A stretch of 64,000 bases of DNA from Peptostreptococcaceae bacterium oral taxon 113 str. W5053. Its GTDB lineage: Bacteria > Bacillota > Clostridia > Tissierellales > Peptoniphilaceae. Shown here piece by piece: positions 35,593-44,602 of this stretch. Below the pieces are notes generated by a model that was not told where the DNA came from, did no database searches, and saw nothing but the letters and a program-made list of their open reading frames with translations. A program made the translations under genes and the position numbers. The stretch lies in NCBI GenBank assembly GCA_000467935.1, contig KI259834.1:66715-130714 (forward strand), in the 5' to 3' direction. The first letter of the stretch is position 1; each line of letters starts with the position of its first letter.

Positions 35593-36868
35593 TTTATATG
35601 TATTGACGGATGAAAAATTGATGACGACAGATACGGTGGAAGAATCGGTGCGTCTTGCTCTGGAAGGGGGAGCCACCATGATTCAGTTGCGAGAAAAAAA
35701 CTTGGATTACAATAGTTTTTTAAAGCGAGCCGAAGCCATTAAGAAGATTACTGATGCGTATAATGTTCCTTTAATTATCAATGACAATGTATGGATAGCC
35801 AAAGAAGTGGATGCGGCGGGGGTACATTTGGGCAATGAGGATATGTCTTTGGAAGAAGCTCGAAGAATCTTGGGCTCAAATAAGATTATCGGTGTATCCG
35901 CACATAATTTGGAGGAAGCCTTAAACGCTCAAAAGGCGGGTGTCGATTATTTAGGGCTTGGAGCTATGGTAGCTACCTCTACCAAAAAAGAGGCTAAGGT
36001 GATGGAATTTGATATCTTAGTTTCCATCTTAAATCGAATTGAAATCCCCTGTGTCATTATCGGTGGAATTTCGGAAGAAAATTTAAGTCGTTGGAACGGC
36101 TTAAAGCTTTCCGGCATTGCGGTGATTTCTGCCGTTATCGGGCAAGAGAATGTTAAGGAGGCTGCGAACCGTATGGGACATCGCTTTATTCACAGCCCGA
36201 AGATTTCCGGTGTTATTTTTGATTTGGACGGAACTTTATTGGATTCTAATTATCTTTGGAGTTTTATTGACAAAATGTTTTTGGGGAAACGGGGCTTACA
36301 AGCCAATCGGGAATATATCCAAAAGATGAGCGGCATCGGATTTTATCAAGGAGCCGTTTATACCAAAGAAATTTTTGGTCTGACGGAATCGGTAGAGGAT
36401 ATTTTGAAAGAATATTTTTCTATGGCACTGTATGAATATAGTGAAAAAATTAATTTAAAGGCGGGGGCAATTGAAGTCTTGAAATTTTTAAAAGAAAAAA
36501 ATATCCCCATGGCGATAGCAACGATGAATGAAGAACGTCTTTTTATGCCTTGTCTGGAAAGATTGGGCATTTTGGATTATTTTGATACAATTTTTTCCAG
36601 CAATCAGGTGAATACAAACAAAGATCATCCTGAAATTTATCTGAAAGCGGCAAGGGCTTTAGGAACTTTGCCCAAAGAAACGGCTGTTTTGGAAGATATC
36701 TCCGTGGCGGCAAATACAGCCAGAAAGGCAGGATTCCTCTCTGTTGGAGTCTTTGACAAAAACGGAGCACAAAAAAAAGAGGAGCTGATGAGCGCATCGG
36801 ATATTTATTTGGAAAATCTGCTGGAAATTTTTCCTCGAATTCAACAGATAGCAACAGTTGATAAATAG
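35576..36868 (+). CDS. thiE: Thiamine phosphate synthase fused to a HAD phosphatase
   Basis: 430 residues. Residues 1 to about 205 are ThiE (MIQLREKN, PLIINDN, GVHLGNEDM, GLGAMVATSTKKEA with the pyrophosphate loop, VIIGGI), joining HMP-PP and thiazole phosphate to make thiamine phosphate. Residues about 210-430 are a HAD hydrolase of the beta-phosphoglucomutase-like class: VIFDLDGTLLDSN (nucleophile Asp), IATMNEERL (motif II) and motif III/IV around LEDISVAANTARKAG. The phosphatase could make thiamine from its phosphate. GTG 35576 is chosen within the thiM overlap because GAGAGG is well spaced. Confidence 0.88.
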   Translation: MKYDYSLYVLTDEKLMTTDTVEESVRLALEGGATMIQLREKNLDYNSFLKRAEAIKKITDAYNVPLIINDNVWIAKEVDAAGVHLGNEDMSLEEARRILGSNKIIGVSAHNLEEALNAQKAGVDYLGLGAMVATSTKKEAKVMEFDILVSILNRIEIPCVIIGGISEENLSRWNGLKLSGIAVISAVIGQENVKEAANRMGHRFIHSPKISGVIFDLDGTLLDSNYLWSFIDKMFLGKRGLQANREYIQKMSGIGFYQGAVYTKEIFGLTESVEDILKEYFSMALYEYSEKINLKAGAIEVLKFLKEKNIPMAIATMNEERLFMPCLERLGILDYFDTIFSSNQVNTNKDHPEIYLKAARALGTLPKETAVLEDISVAANTARKAGFLSVGVFDKNGAQKKEELMSASDIYLENLLEIFPRIQQIATVDK

Positions 36869-36974
36869 TTGAATAATTTATTATATTTTAAAATCATAAG
36901 GAAATAGAATGTAAGCTTCGTGTCATTTTTCTTATGGAAATAAAAATTATACTGATAGCAGGGAGGTGTTTTTT

Positions 36975-38009
36975 ATGAAAATCGAAATTTATGCATGTCG
37001 ATTTGGTGCCGGTCATATGAAAGCTGCCGAATTTTTACAGAGCCAGTTATCCGAGTATGAAACCGAAATTTTTGATGTACCGAAAGAAGTTTTCCCGGGA
37101 GTGGCTTCTTTAATCTATAGAGTATATGGAAATATGATGAAGAGTCAATCTCTTTTGTTGCAATGCTTTTTGTCTTTGGATCGCAATAAGGACAAAATTG
37201 TTCCTCGTTTAGATTTTTTGGAAGAATGTTTTTTCAAATGGATGGACAAGAAAGCCTTACCGGATGTTTTTATTGCCTCCTATTCCATGGTAGCCTATCT
37301 TCTTTCCCGTTATAAAGAACAAAGGAGATTAAATATTCCCTTAGTTACATGCCTAACAGACTTTTCTCCCCATACGATGTGGATTAATCCAAAGACGGAT
37401 TTATATCTGGTGCCTTCTTCGTTTACGGCGGATAAATTAATTCTTGCCGGAGTGCCGAGAACAAAAGTGTTAATCTGCGGTTTAGGAGAAAATCCGGTAG
37501 TGGAAAAGAAACAAAGCCGATATTTGAGAATTTTGGTTTCCGGAGGAGGTTTGGGACTGATTCCCAAAGAGAAAAATTTTTACCGAGATTTAAAGACTTG
37601 CTATGGAGGCGAAATTCGAGTGATTTGCGGAAGGAACAAAAGACTTTATCACCGTTTGAAAAATGCCCGTATACCCGGAATTCAAGTCTATGGATTTGTA
37701 AACAATATGCCGGAACATTTGGCTTGGGCGGATGTGATAGTGGGTAAAGCGGGAGGTCTTTCCACTTTTGAAGCCATTCAATCCGAAACGCCTATTCTTT
37801 ATACTGCGCCATTTTTGCCTCAGGAAGAGCGGAATGCGGAATTTATTTGCCAAAATAAAATTGGAGCTCCTCTTTGGTCGCCATTTTCCTTTACGGAATA
37901 CGATGAAGAAAAAGAAAAAAATTTAAATTTGCTTCGAGAAAATATGAAACAAATTAAAGAGGAACTTCATCCGGAAGATTTAAAAGCATGGATTGAGCAG
38001 GTGGCTTAA
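36975..38009 (+). CDS. MGDG synthase/MurG-like glycosyltransferase (GT28)
   Basis: 344 residues. The N-terminus (ACRFGAGHMKAAEFLQ) carries the GxGH motif of the monogalactosyldiacylglycerol synthase N domain. The C-terminal half has the GT28 donor-binding region WADVIVGKAGGLSTFEAIQ and PFLPQEERNAEF. Such enzymes put a sugar onto diacylglycerol to make membrane glycolipid or lipoteichoic acid anchors. ATG 36975 has GGGAGG; the frame opens three codons earlier. First gene of a three-gene operon. Confidence 0.85.
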   Translation: MKIEIYACRFGAGHMKAAEFLQSQLSEYETEIFDVPKEVFPGVASLIYRVYGNMMKSQSLLLQCFLSLDRNKDKIVPRLDFLEECFFKWMDKKALPDVFIASYSMVAYLLSRYKEQRRLNIPLVTCLTDFSPHTMWINPKTDLYLVPSSFTADKLILAGVPRTKVLICGLGENPVVEKKQSRYLRILVSGGGLGLIPKEKNFYRDLKTCYGGEIRVICGRNKRLYHRLKNARIPGIQVYGFVNNMPEHLAWADVIVGKAGGLSTFEAIQSETPILYTAPFLPQEERNAEFICQNKIGAPLWSPFSFTEYDEEKEKNLNLLRENMKQIKEELHPEDLKAWIEQVA

Positions 38010-38010
38010 G

Positions 38011-38670
38011 ATGTGGATTTTCTTTGGGATAGCGGGAGGCTTGCTGTTTTATTTTGTGCTTCCCAATTGGAAATATCGAAAGAAGGAAATTTTGCCGTCC
38101 GAAAAGCCCGTGTTGACTTTTGATGACGGTCCTACGGAAGTTACCGAAGAGGTTTTGGATATTTTAAAAGACTATTCGATTCAAGGATATTTCTTTGTTT
38201 TGGGAGAAAAGGCTCTCCAAAGACCGAAGTTGATTCGACGAATGAAAGAAGAAGGACATATTGTGGGACTTCACGCTTATATTCATCGACATGGCGCTTT
38301 AATCCTGCCCCATGTTTTGTGGAAAGATTTACGAAAAGGATACGAGGCTTTGATGAAACTTGGAATTGAACCGAAGTTCTATCGTCCAACTCATGGCTTT
38401 TATACGGCGATATCCTGTCTTTTCAGCAGAATGCATGGAATGAAAAATTTCCATTGGCATGCTCTAATGAGGGATTGGGAAAAAAATGAAGAAGGTGTGG
38501 TTGCAAAAAGGTTGGGAAAAGCTTCCGCTCCGGGGAGAATATTGGTACTTCATGACGGCTGTGAAGGGAGTGCCGATCCGAAGGCTTATCAAAAAATGCC
38601 GGAAGAATTAAGAAAATATTTAAAAGAAAGTTCTTTTTTTAAAAAGAACTTAAGAAGGAGTGGAGAATGA
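38011..38670 (+). CDS. Polysaccharide deacetylase (NodB domain)
   Basis: 219 residues. One N-terminal membrane anchor (IFFGIAGGLLFYFVLP). The NodB motifs are complete: TFDDGP (metal and base Asp), HAYIH (H-x3-H metal ligands), YRPTHGF and ILVLHDG. It should remove acetyl groups from an amino sugar at the outer membrane face. The start follows the glycosyltransferase stop by 1 base; the last 4 bases overlap the next gene (ATGA). Confidence 0.88.
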   Translation: MWIFFGIAGGLLFYFVLPNWKYRKKEILPSEKPVLTFDDGPTEVTEEVLDILKDYSIQGYFFVLGEKALQRPKLIRRMKEEGHIVGLHAYIHRHGALILPHVLWKDLRKGYEALMKLGIEPKFYRPTHGFYTAISCLFSRMHGMKNFHWHALMRDWEKNEEGVVAKRLGKASAPGRILVLHDGCEGSADPKAYQKMPEELRKYLKESSFFKKNLRRSGE

Positions 38671-39725
38671 AAAGAAAGGGATGGCGTGTATTGGCAATTT
38701 TGTGCATCGGTTTTATTGCCTTATTTTATTTCGGAGGGAAACAGGATGGCGTCCGAATGAAAAAAATGCTGTTGGAGACAAAACCGGAGTATCTCTTATT
38801 GGCTGCTCTAAGTTTTTTATCTTATTTAGCTATGGAAGCTTTAGCTTATCGCAATTTTTTACGCCATTTGGGATATCGTGTCGGATTTTTTCATTGTTAT
38901 CGATATGCTTTATCCGATTTCTTTTTCAGCTCCGTATCCCCCGGTGGAAGTGCGGGACAACCGGGGCAGTATATGATTATGACGCAGGATAAAATCGAGT
39001 CGGCACATGCGCTGATGAGTTTATTTTCTTTTAATATGGTATATCATATGACTATGATCGGGATGGCTGTAGGGGCGTTGGTTTTAGGTGCAACCCAAAG
39101 GGTAGCAAAATTGCCGGCTTTGAAAGTACTGATTATTTTCGGCCTATTGGTGCAAATCTATTGTGTTTGTCTGATTTTCTTTTTGATGTTTTCCAAACGA
39201 GTGCCTGATTTGGCGGAGAAATTTTTTACCTTTTTAAATCGAATTCCCTTTTTAAAACGGTTTGTCGCTAAAAGAGAATCTTTAAAAAAGCATTTTGAAG
39301 AGCAAAAAGAGACAGGCGAATATTTAGCCGGACATCCGATTTTGATTTTACAATTATTTCTTTATACAATCCCTTTGTTTATCTTCTACTACAGCGTGCC
39401 TTTCTTTGTCGCAGGAGCTTTGGGCTTTCATGTGAATTGGATTCAAGTTATAGCCATCCAATCGGTAGCTATGTTGGCATTAGAAAGTGTACCTCTTCCC
39501 GGCGGGGTAGGACTTGCGGAAGGCAGTTTTCTTGCGGTTTATGATATGATAAGTCCCGGAGCGGGATTTACCATGATGCTCTTGGCACGAAGTATTAACT
39601 TTTATTTGGGCTTAAGCTTGGGGGCTTTGGTTCTGGCTTTTACCGAAAAGACGAGGATACTCAAACAAAAGAGATTGAAATGGCAAAATAAACATCTTTT
39701 TAAGAAACAGACGGATGGAGCTTAA
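38667..39725 (+). CDS. Lysylphosphatidylglycerol synthase transmembrane (flippase) family protein
   Basis: 352 residues, about eight membrane helices. The stretch FFSSVSPGGSAGQPGQYMIM and ALESVPLPGGVGLAEGSFL are hallmarks of the MprF-N/YbhN (LPG_synthase_TM) family, whose members flip lipids. The aminoacyl-transferase domain of MprF is absent. In operon with a glycosyltransferase and a deacetylase, it may flip the glycolipid made by the former so the latter can act outside. Confidence 0.87.
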   Translation: MKRKGWRVLAILCIGFIALFYFGGKQDGVRMKKMLLETKPEYLLLAALSFLSYLAMEALAYRNFLRHLGYRVGFFHCYRYALSDFFFSSVSPGGSAGQPGQYMIMTQDKIESAHALMSLFSFNMVYHMTMIGMAVGALVLGATQRVAKLPALKVLIIFGLLVQIYCVCLIFFLMFSKRVPDLAEKFFTFLNRIPFLKRFVAKRESLKKHFEEQKETGEYLAGHPILILQLFLYTIPLFIFYYSVPFFVAGALGFHVNWIQVIAIQSVAMLALESVPLPGGVGLAEGSFLAVYDMISPGAGFTMMLLARSINFYLGLSLGALVLAFTEKTRILKQKRLKWQNKHLFKKQTDGA

Positions 39726-39852
39726 AGAGATTTGTTCGTCTGTTTTTGAACATGATGGGTTATTCGGTGAAGGACGGGTGAGAGAAAGACCTAGCGGATA
39801 AATAGAGAATTGGTAATAAAAAACGATGAATTGCAGAAAGAAAGGAGAAGCG

Positions 39853-40689
39853 GTGAATTATAGAAATAAACGATTAAGGGGGCTTTTCGGGATAATTTTT
39901 TTAACGGCTGTTCTTGCACTTTTCTGTTTTCCAAAGAAAGGAGGGACTGAGCATAAAGAGTACGGAGTTTTTATCGGGATGGACAGAGAAAAGGTGTTAG
40001 ATCTTAAAGGATATCATCGACTGGTTGTGGATGCGGATTTTTTATCCGAGGAAGATATCAATGGGTTAAAGTTGAAGAATAAAGAAGTTTGGTCTTATTT
40101 CAATATCGGGTCCGCCGAGGCGTTCAGAAAAATCGATGCGGATCTTCAAAATATTCGTTTAGGGAAATATGAGAATTGGGACGAAGACTGGATAGACATC
40201 ACCGATGAAGGGTGGAAAAAATATCTTTTGGACAAAGCGGCTGAATTGGAGAAAAAGGGAATAGACGGATTTTTTATCGACAACACGGATATTTACGATA
40301 AGGATACAAGAATTGAGGTATATCAAAGTATTTTACAGATATTAGCAAGAATTGCAAAGCAAAAAAAGCCGATTATTATCAACGGGGGGGATTGCTTTAT
40401 AAAAGAAGCGATGGAAAAAAATGATCTTCAAGATATTGTTTTCGGCATAAATCAGGAAACGGTATTTACAAAGATTGATTTTAAGAATGGAAGATTTTTA
40501 GAAAATGAAGAACAAGATAAATTCTATTATCAAAATTACTTAGAAAAATGTAGAGATTTCGGATTGCATGTTTTTTTAATTGAATACGGACCCGATGAAG
40601 AAACGGAAAAACAAATTCGAAAATATTGTTTAAAGAAAGGTTTTACCCTTTATGTGACCTCGTCGATTGAACTGGATCGAGAGGAATAG
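39853..40689 (+). CDS. Exported GH114-like glycoside hydrolase family protein
   Basis: 278 residues. One N-terminal hydrophobic segment (LFGIIFLTAVLALFCFP), then a TIM-barrel-like sequence with YHRLVVDADFLSEEDI, VWSYFNIGSAEAFR, GIDGFFIDNTDIYD and PIIINGGDCF, as in GH114/TM1410-type (endo-alpha-1,4-polygalactosaminidase-like) proteins. I chose GTG 39853 because AAAGGAGAAG precedes it; ATG 39826 has no site. Substrate is inferred from family only. It may act on the same surface glycan as the preceding deacetylase. Confidence 0.7.
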   Translation: MNYRNKRLRGLFGIIFLTAVLALFCFPKKGGTEHKEYGVFIGMDREKVLDLKGYHRLVVDADFLSEEDINGLKLKNKEVWSYFNIGSAEAFRKIDADLQNIRLGKYENWDEDWIDITDEGWKKYLLDKAAELEKKGIDGFFIDNTDIYDKDTRIEVYQSILQILARIAKQKKPIIINGGDCFIKEAMEKNDLQDIVFGINQETVFTKIDFKNGRFLENEEQDKFYYQNYLEKCRDFGLHVFLIEYGPDEETEKQIRKYCLKKGFTLYVTSSIELDREE

Positions 40690-40725
40690 GATGAAGAATT
40701 TTTCGGATAGGAGCACATCAAAACT

Positions 40726-40760
40726 AAGAAAAGCGAACAATTTTGTTCGCTTTTCTTTTG
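40726..40760 (+). terminator. Terminator after the GH114-like gene
   Basis: AGAAAAGCGAACAA (40727-40740) pairs perfectly with 40743-40756, followed by TTT. The stem is 14 bases. Confidence 0.8.
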
Positions 40761-40857
40761 GAGTTATTATGATGAAAAAAGTCTAAAAATTACTTGCATT
40801 CTTAGTATACTACAATCGTTTTCCTTTGACAAGCTTTTTAGAAAGAAATTCAAAAAA

Positions 40858-41045
40858 TTGACAGATTCTTTCTTCAAACCGTATCATTGCTTTGTCAATT
40901 AACGGTAGAGAGAATTCTAAAGTTAACGGAAGACAGTATTGTAAAAGTCAGTCGGAAAAATTTTGGAGAAGACGGATGTATAGTTTCACATCATAAAAGA
41001 TATTTTTATAAAAAGGGGCCTTTTAATAAAGGCTCCTTTTTGTTT
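40858..41045 (+). ncRNA. Candidate small RNA or attenuated leader
   Basis: TTGACA (40858-40863), an 18-base spacer and TATCAT (40882-40887) form a good promoter. About 125 bases later a 13-base stem (41011-41023 with 41028-41040) and a T-run form a terminator. Nothing of coding size lies between. The product would be an RNA of about 150 bases ending roughly 110 bases before the decarboxylase gene, which has its own TATAAT downstream. It could be a free RNA or a riboregulator; no known family was recognised (T-box motifs not found). Confidence 0.4.
41011..41045 (+). terminator. Terminator upstream of the decarboxylase operon
   Basis: A 13-base stem with one G-T pair around the loop 41024-41027, followed by TTTTTGTTTT. 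Confidence 0.75.
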
Positions 41046-41099
41046 TGACGGTGTTTTTGATGAAAAGATTTCGCTTCTTTTAAAAAAACGGTGTAATAC

Positions 41100-41128
41100 T
41101 TCAAAAATTAGGACATTTCCTATATAAT
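41100..41128 (+). promoter_or_regulatory. Promoter of the decarboxylase-tmk operon
   Basis: TTCAAA (41100-41105), 17-base spacer, perfect TATAAT (41123-41128); the start codon follows at 41157 behind AGGAGGTGG. Confidence 0.65.
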
Positions 41129-41156
41129 AGGAATAACCATATACAGGAGGTGGGTA

Positions 41157-42575
41157 ATGAGAACCCCAATTTATGATCGATTAAAACAACTTGCCGGAAA
41201 AGGAACGATTCGTTTCCATATGCCGGGGCACAAACAAAAAGATACCGGAATGTATTTTTTGAAAGATTTGCCGAAAATTGACGTTACGGAAACTTTCGGA
41301 ACCGACAATTTGCAACATCCCAATGGAGTAATCAAAGAAAGCTTGGAATTGATTGCCAAGGAATATGGAGCGGTTTATAGCGTATTTACCGCCAATTCCT
41401 CCAGCGGGGCGATGCACATCGCTTTAGCCACAGTGACCAAACCCGGCGACAAAATCTTAATTCAAAGAAATTGCCATAAATGTGTTTATAACGGAGCGAT
41501 TTTAAATGCTCTTCATGTAGAATATGTTTATCCGAAATACGAAGAAGAAGCTCGAGTACTGGGTGGAATCTCTCCGGAGGATGTAGAAGCTTGGTTGGAT
41601 AAAGATCCTTCCATTAAAGCCGTTGTCATTACCTATCCCACGTATTTCGGAATTTGTTGTAATCTTGGAAAAATCGCCGAGATTGTTCATGACAGGGGGA
41701 AATATTTGATTGTCGATGAAGCGCACGGACCTCATTTTGCTTTTTCGGACGAATTCCCGGAAACAGCCATTCGTTTGGGAGCGGACATGGTGGTACACAG
41801 CGCGCATAAGACTTTAAATGCGTTTACCCAAACCTCCATGCTTCATGTCGGAAGTAAAAATGTGGATCTCGCCCGTTTGCAAAAGATGATGAACACATTC
41901 CAAACCACCAGCCCTTCCTATATTTTCATGCAATCCGTGGAAGCGGCTGTCGCTTATATGGTCAGTGAGGAAGGAAAAGAAGCGACGAAGAAGCATATTG
42001 AAAGTTTGGATGATATCACCGCAAAATTAAAGACCATTCCGGGACTTTATGTGTATACGACCAACAACAATCACGATGTTGAAATCTACGATAAAGACCG
42101 TTCTAAAATTATTTTTCATATGCACGGCAAGACGGGAACGGAACTTCGCACGGAATTATACGAACGCTACAATATCCTCTTGGAAATGGCGGATTATTGG
42201 TACGCATTGGCTCTTGTAGGCGTGAATAATACCAAAGAAGAATTGGAGAAGTTATACGAAGCTTTAGCGGAAATTGCAAAAGATGCCCCCAAAGAAGAGA
42301 TTCCCATTGAAGACTTATCCATGATGGAAATGAAAGCGGCGATGTCCATTCGGGAGGCATTTTATAGCGACAAAGAAGTTGTACCTTTGGATGAGGCGGC
42401 AAATCGCATCAGCGGCGCTTTGGTTATTCCTTATCCCCCCGGAATTCCTTTGGTTACACCCGGAGAAGTGATTACGCAGGAGTTGGTGGACTATATTAAG
42501 CTTTTGGTGAAAAAGGGCATGGACGTTATCGGTATGGAAATGGATCATACCGGATTGGAAGTTGTCAAGAAATGA
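41157..42575 (+). CDS. Orn/Lys/Arg decarboxylase family PLP enzyme
   Basis: 472 residues. RFHMPGHKQK at the N-terminus, IDEAHGPHFAF (YLIVDEAHGPHF) and VVHSAHKTLNAFTQTSMLH with the PLP-binding Lys are hallmark motifs. It is the short, wingless type found beside tmk in Firmicutes (Bacillus YaaO). Substrate (arginine, lysine or another basic amino acid) cannot be told. First gene of the operon; it overlaps tmk by 4 bases. Confidence 0.93.
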   Translation: MRTPIYDRLKQLAGKGTIRFHMPGHKQKDTGMYFLKDLPKIDVTETFGTDNLQHPNGVIKESLELIAKEYGAVYSVFTANSSSGAMHIALATVTKPGDKILIQRNCHKCVYNGAILNALHVEYVYPKYEEEARVLGGISPEDVEAWLDKDPSIKAVVITYPTYFGICCNLGKIAEIVHDRGKYLIVDEAHGPHFAFSDEFPETAIRLGADMVVHSAHKTLNAFTQTSMLHVGSKNVDLARLQKMMNTFQTTSPSYIFMQSVEAAVAYMVSEEGKEATKKHIESLDDITAKLKTIPGLYVYTTNNNHDVEIYDKDRSKIIFHMHGKTGTELRTELYERYNILLEMADYWYALALVGVNNTKEELEKLYEALAEIAKDAPKEEIPIEDLSMMEMKAAMSIREAFYSDKEVVPLDEAANRISGALVIPYPPGIPLVTPGEVITQELVDYIKLLVKKGMDVIGMEMDHTGLEVVKK

Positions 42576-43189
42576 AAGGATTGTTTGTCGTCTTGGAGGG
42601 ATCCGACGGCGCCGGAAAAAGCACTTTTCGAGAACGTTTTGAAAAAAAATTGGAGGAATTAAAGATTCCTCATCTTTGTACAAGAGAACCGGGAGGCTCC
42701 AAAGTCGGCGAAAAAATTCGCCGGCTCCTCTTGGATCCGGACAATGTCATGGATGCTCGTTGTGAAGCGCTGCTTTATGCGGCGGCACGGGCGGAACATG
42801 TGGAAAAAACCGTCAAACCGGCTTTGGAGAAAGGATTTCTGGTCCTTTCCGAGCGCTATGTGATTTCCAGTTTGGCATATCAGGGATACGGGCGAAACTT
42901 GGGCAAGGAAGCGATTTGGAAAATCAATGAGTTTGCTACGGCAAAATTGATGCCCGATGTGACTTTGTTTTTTTATATTTCTCCGGAGGAGAGTTTAAGG
43001 CGCAAGACGGAAAGTTTGGATCGTTTGGAATTGGAAGCCATGGATTTTCACGAGAGAACGCGAGTCGGTTATGAGGAATTGATTCACAGTCTGCCGGTGA
43101 ATTTAATTCATGCCGACAAAAGCCCGGAAGAGGTGTACAAAGAAGGGGAAAAGGTGATTTTAGATGCATGGAGGAGGTGTAACGGATGA
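42572..43189 (+). CDS. tmk: Thymidylate kinase
   Basis: 205 residues, typical length. P-loop LEGSDGAGKST, REPGG motif (TREPGGSKVGE), and SERYVISSLAYQG. It phosphorylates dTMP to dTDP, and pairs functionally with the dCMP deaminase elsewhere in the window. ATGA overlap with the decarboxylase and with the next gene. Confidence 0.96.
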   Translation: MKGLFVVLEGSDGAGKSTFRERFEKKLEELKIPHLCTREPGGSKVGEKIRRLLLDPDNVMDARCEALLYAAARAEHVEKTVKPALEKGFLVLSERYVISSLAYQGYGRNLGKEAIWKINEFATAKLMPDVTLFFYISPEESLRRKTESLDRLELEAMDFHERTRVGYEELIHSLPVNLIHADKSPEEVYKEGEKVILDAWRRCNG

Positions 43190-43512
43190 AATTGATGATG
43201 ATTATTGTACAGGATCAGGATTCCTATACATTGGTTGACGATTTGTTGGAAGAAGGATATCGTATTACAAAGTTATCCTCTACCGGAGGCTTTTTAAAAT
43301 CCGGGAACACCACATTGTTGATGGGCGTAGATGAGGAGCGTATTCCAAAAGCTATGGAGATGATTGAAAATCATTGTAAAACGAGAGAAATCAATACATC
43401 TTATTTGACTATGAATATGCCCGGGGACTCCTATATTCCCTATCCTATCCAGGTTACCGTTGGCGGAGCCACTGTCTTTGTGATGGATGTGGATCAATAT
43501 ATTCGTATTTAG
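43186..43512 (+). CDS. darA: Cyclic-di-AMP receptor DarA (PstA/YaaQ)
   Basis: 108 residues, PII-like. TKLSSTGGFLKSGNTTLLMG is the family's nucleotide-binding region, and the C-terminal IQVTVGGATVFVMDVDQY is typical. It binds c-di-AMP as a trimer; downstream target unknown. It sits in the usual place after tmk. Confidence 0.95.
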   Translation: MKLMMIIVQDQDSYTLVDDLLEEGYRITKLSSTGGFLKSGNTTLLMGVDEERIPKAMEMIENHCKTREINTSYLTMNMPGDSYIPYPIQVTVGGATVFVMDVDQYIRI

Positions 43513-43524
43513 GAGGAGAAAAGA

Positions 43525-43803
43525 ATGAAACTTATCATAGCAATTTTACAAGATACTATTTTACAAGAAGCGGTTCGAAGACTTAGTACACAAAAATATC
43601 CGGTGACAAAATTGTCTTCTACCGGAGGCTTTTTAAAATCCGGAAATACTACACTTTTGATCGGTGTTCAGGATGAAGTGGTATCTAATGTGCTGGAGAT
43701 CTTAAAAGAAGTCAGCATGGAAAAAGAAGGATATGAAAGAGATGCAAAAGTAGCCATGGCCAATATTTTTGTATTGGATATGGAACAATACAGGAAGATG
43801 TAA
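43525..43803 (+). CDS. Second DarA-like protein, shorter paralogue
   Basis: 92 residues. It shares TKLSSTGGFLKSGNTTLL with the upstream gene at protein level, and the DNA of that block is nearly the same, but it lacks about 16 residues of the large loop, including the PYPIQVTVGG-containing segment. It ends ANIFVLDMEQYRKM. An AGGAGGAG site precedes the start. It occupies the slot where Bacillus has yaaR. It could bind c-di-AMP differently or form mixed trimers with DarA. Confidence 0.88.
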   Translation: MKLIIAILQDTILQEAVRRLSTQKYPVTKLSSTGGFLKSGNTTLLIGVQDEVVSNVLEILKEVSMEKEGYERDAKVAMANIFVLDMEQYRKM

Positions 43804-43804
43804 T

Positions 43805-44602
43805 ATGCATCCTTTGATTGAATATGCGTTAAAAAATCACACCCTGTCCCATGCCATACTTTTTGTGGCGAAAGGAGAGGGTTTTTTGGAAAGCGAAATA
43901 AAAGAAATCGCTACAGTTCTTCTGGGTAGTGATAAAGAAAGTGCAACACGGATAATGGAACAACAGCATCCGGATTTTTTGATTACTCGAGGAGAAAAAA
44001 TAATTTCCATCGACGCGATTCGAGAAGGACAAAAAGAGATGTCCGCACCTCCCACCGGAGGCGTGAAGCGTATTTGGTGGATTGACGGAGCGCAAAAGCT
44101 TCGTACCGAGGGACAAAATGCGCTGTTGAAAATTTTGGAGGAGCCACCGGAATATCTGCATATTTTTCTTAGCGTACCTTGGGAGAACACGCTTTTGCCT
44201 ACGATCTTGTCCCGTTGTCAATTGGTGCGTTACGAAAGCCGGGGAGAAATCGAAAAAAGAGATGTGGACTTTGTCTTTGATATGCTCAAAAATGTTTTTG
44301 AACAGGGACCTTTTGAGGTGATGAAAGCTTTTGTGGGGGGAAAAGATAGAAGTTTATTGGAAGATATTTTTATCATGAGCGAAATTCTCAGAGATTTTGC
44401 CGTTTATGAATGTACGGGTCAACAAAATTTATTGAAATATCCCAAAAAGATTGATATGATTAAAAAGTACACAAAAAGAAATAAAAATTATGAAAGGCTG
44501 GTTTTTGAATGTTTACGTGTTGCTGAAGGCTTAGAGCGAAATGTAAACGGGGAACTGAGTCTTGAACATATACTTTTAACCATATGGGAGGAAATACAAT
44601 GA
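43805..44602 (+). CDS. holB: DNA polymerase III delta-prime subunit
   Basis: 265 residues. The AAA+-like clamp-loader fold is recognised by RIWWIDGAQKLRTEGQNALLKILEEPPEYLHIFL and LPTILSRCQLV (SRC motif). No classical Walker A is present, as usual for delta-prime. ATG 43805 follows the darA2 stop by 1 base. It overlaps ricT by 4 bases. Confidence 0.92.
   Translation: MHPLIEYALKNHTLSHAILFVAKGEGFLESEIKEIATVLLGSDKESATRIMEQQHPDFLITRGEKIISIDAIREGQKEMSAPPTGGVKRIWWIDGAQKLRTEGQNALLKILEEPPEYLHIFLSVPWENTLLPTILSRCQLVRYESRGEIEKRDVDFVFDMLKNVFEQGPFEVMKAFVGGKDRSLLEDIFIMSEILRDFAVYECTGQQNLLKYPKKIDMIKKYTKRNKNYERLVFECLRVAEGLERNVNGELSLEHILLTIWEEIQ

Noticed and set aside
40791..40811. TTGCAT...TATACT as a promoter
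   Set aside because: The boxes are only 6 bases apart.
43829..44221. Long antisense ORFs opposite holB
   Set aside because: They mirror the sense codons of a clear holB gene, and have no ribosome site or family features.
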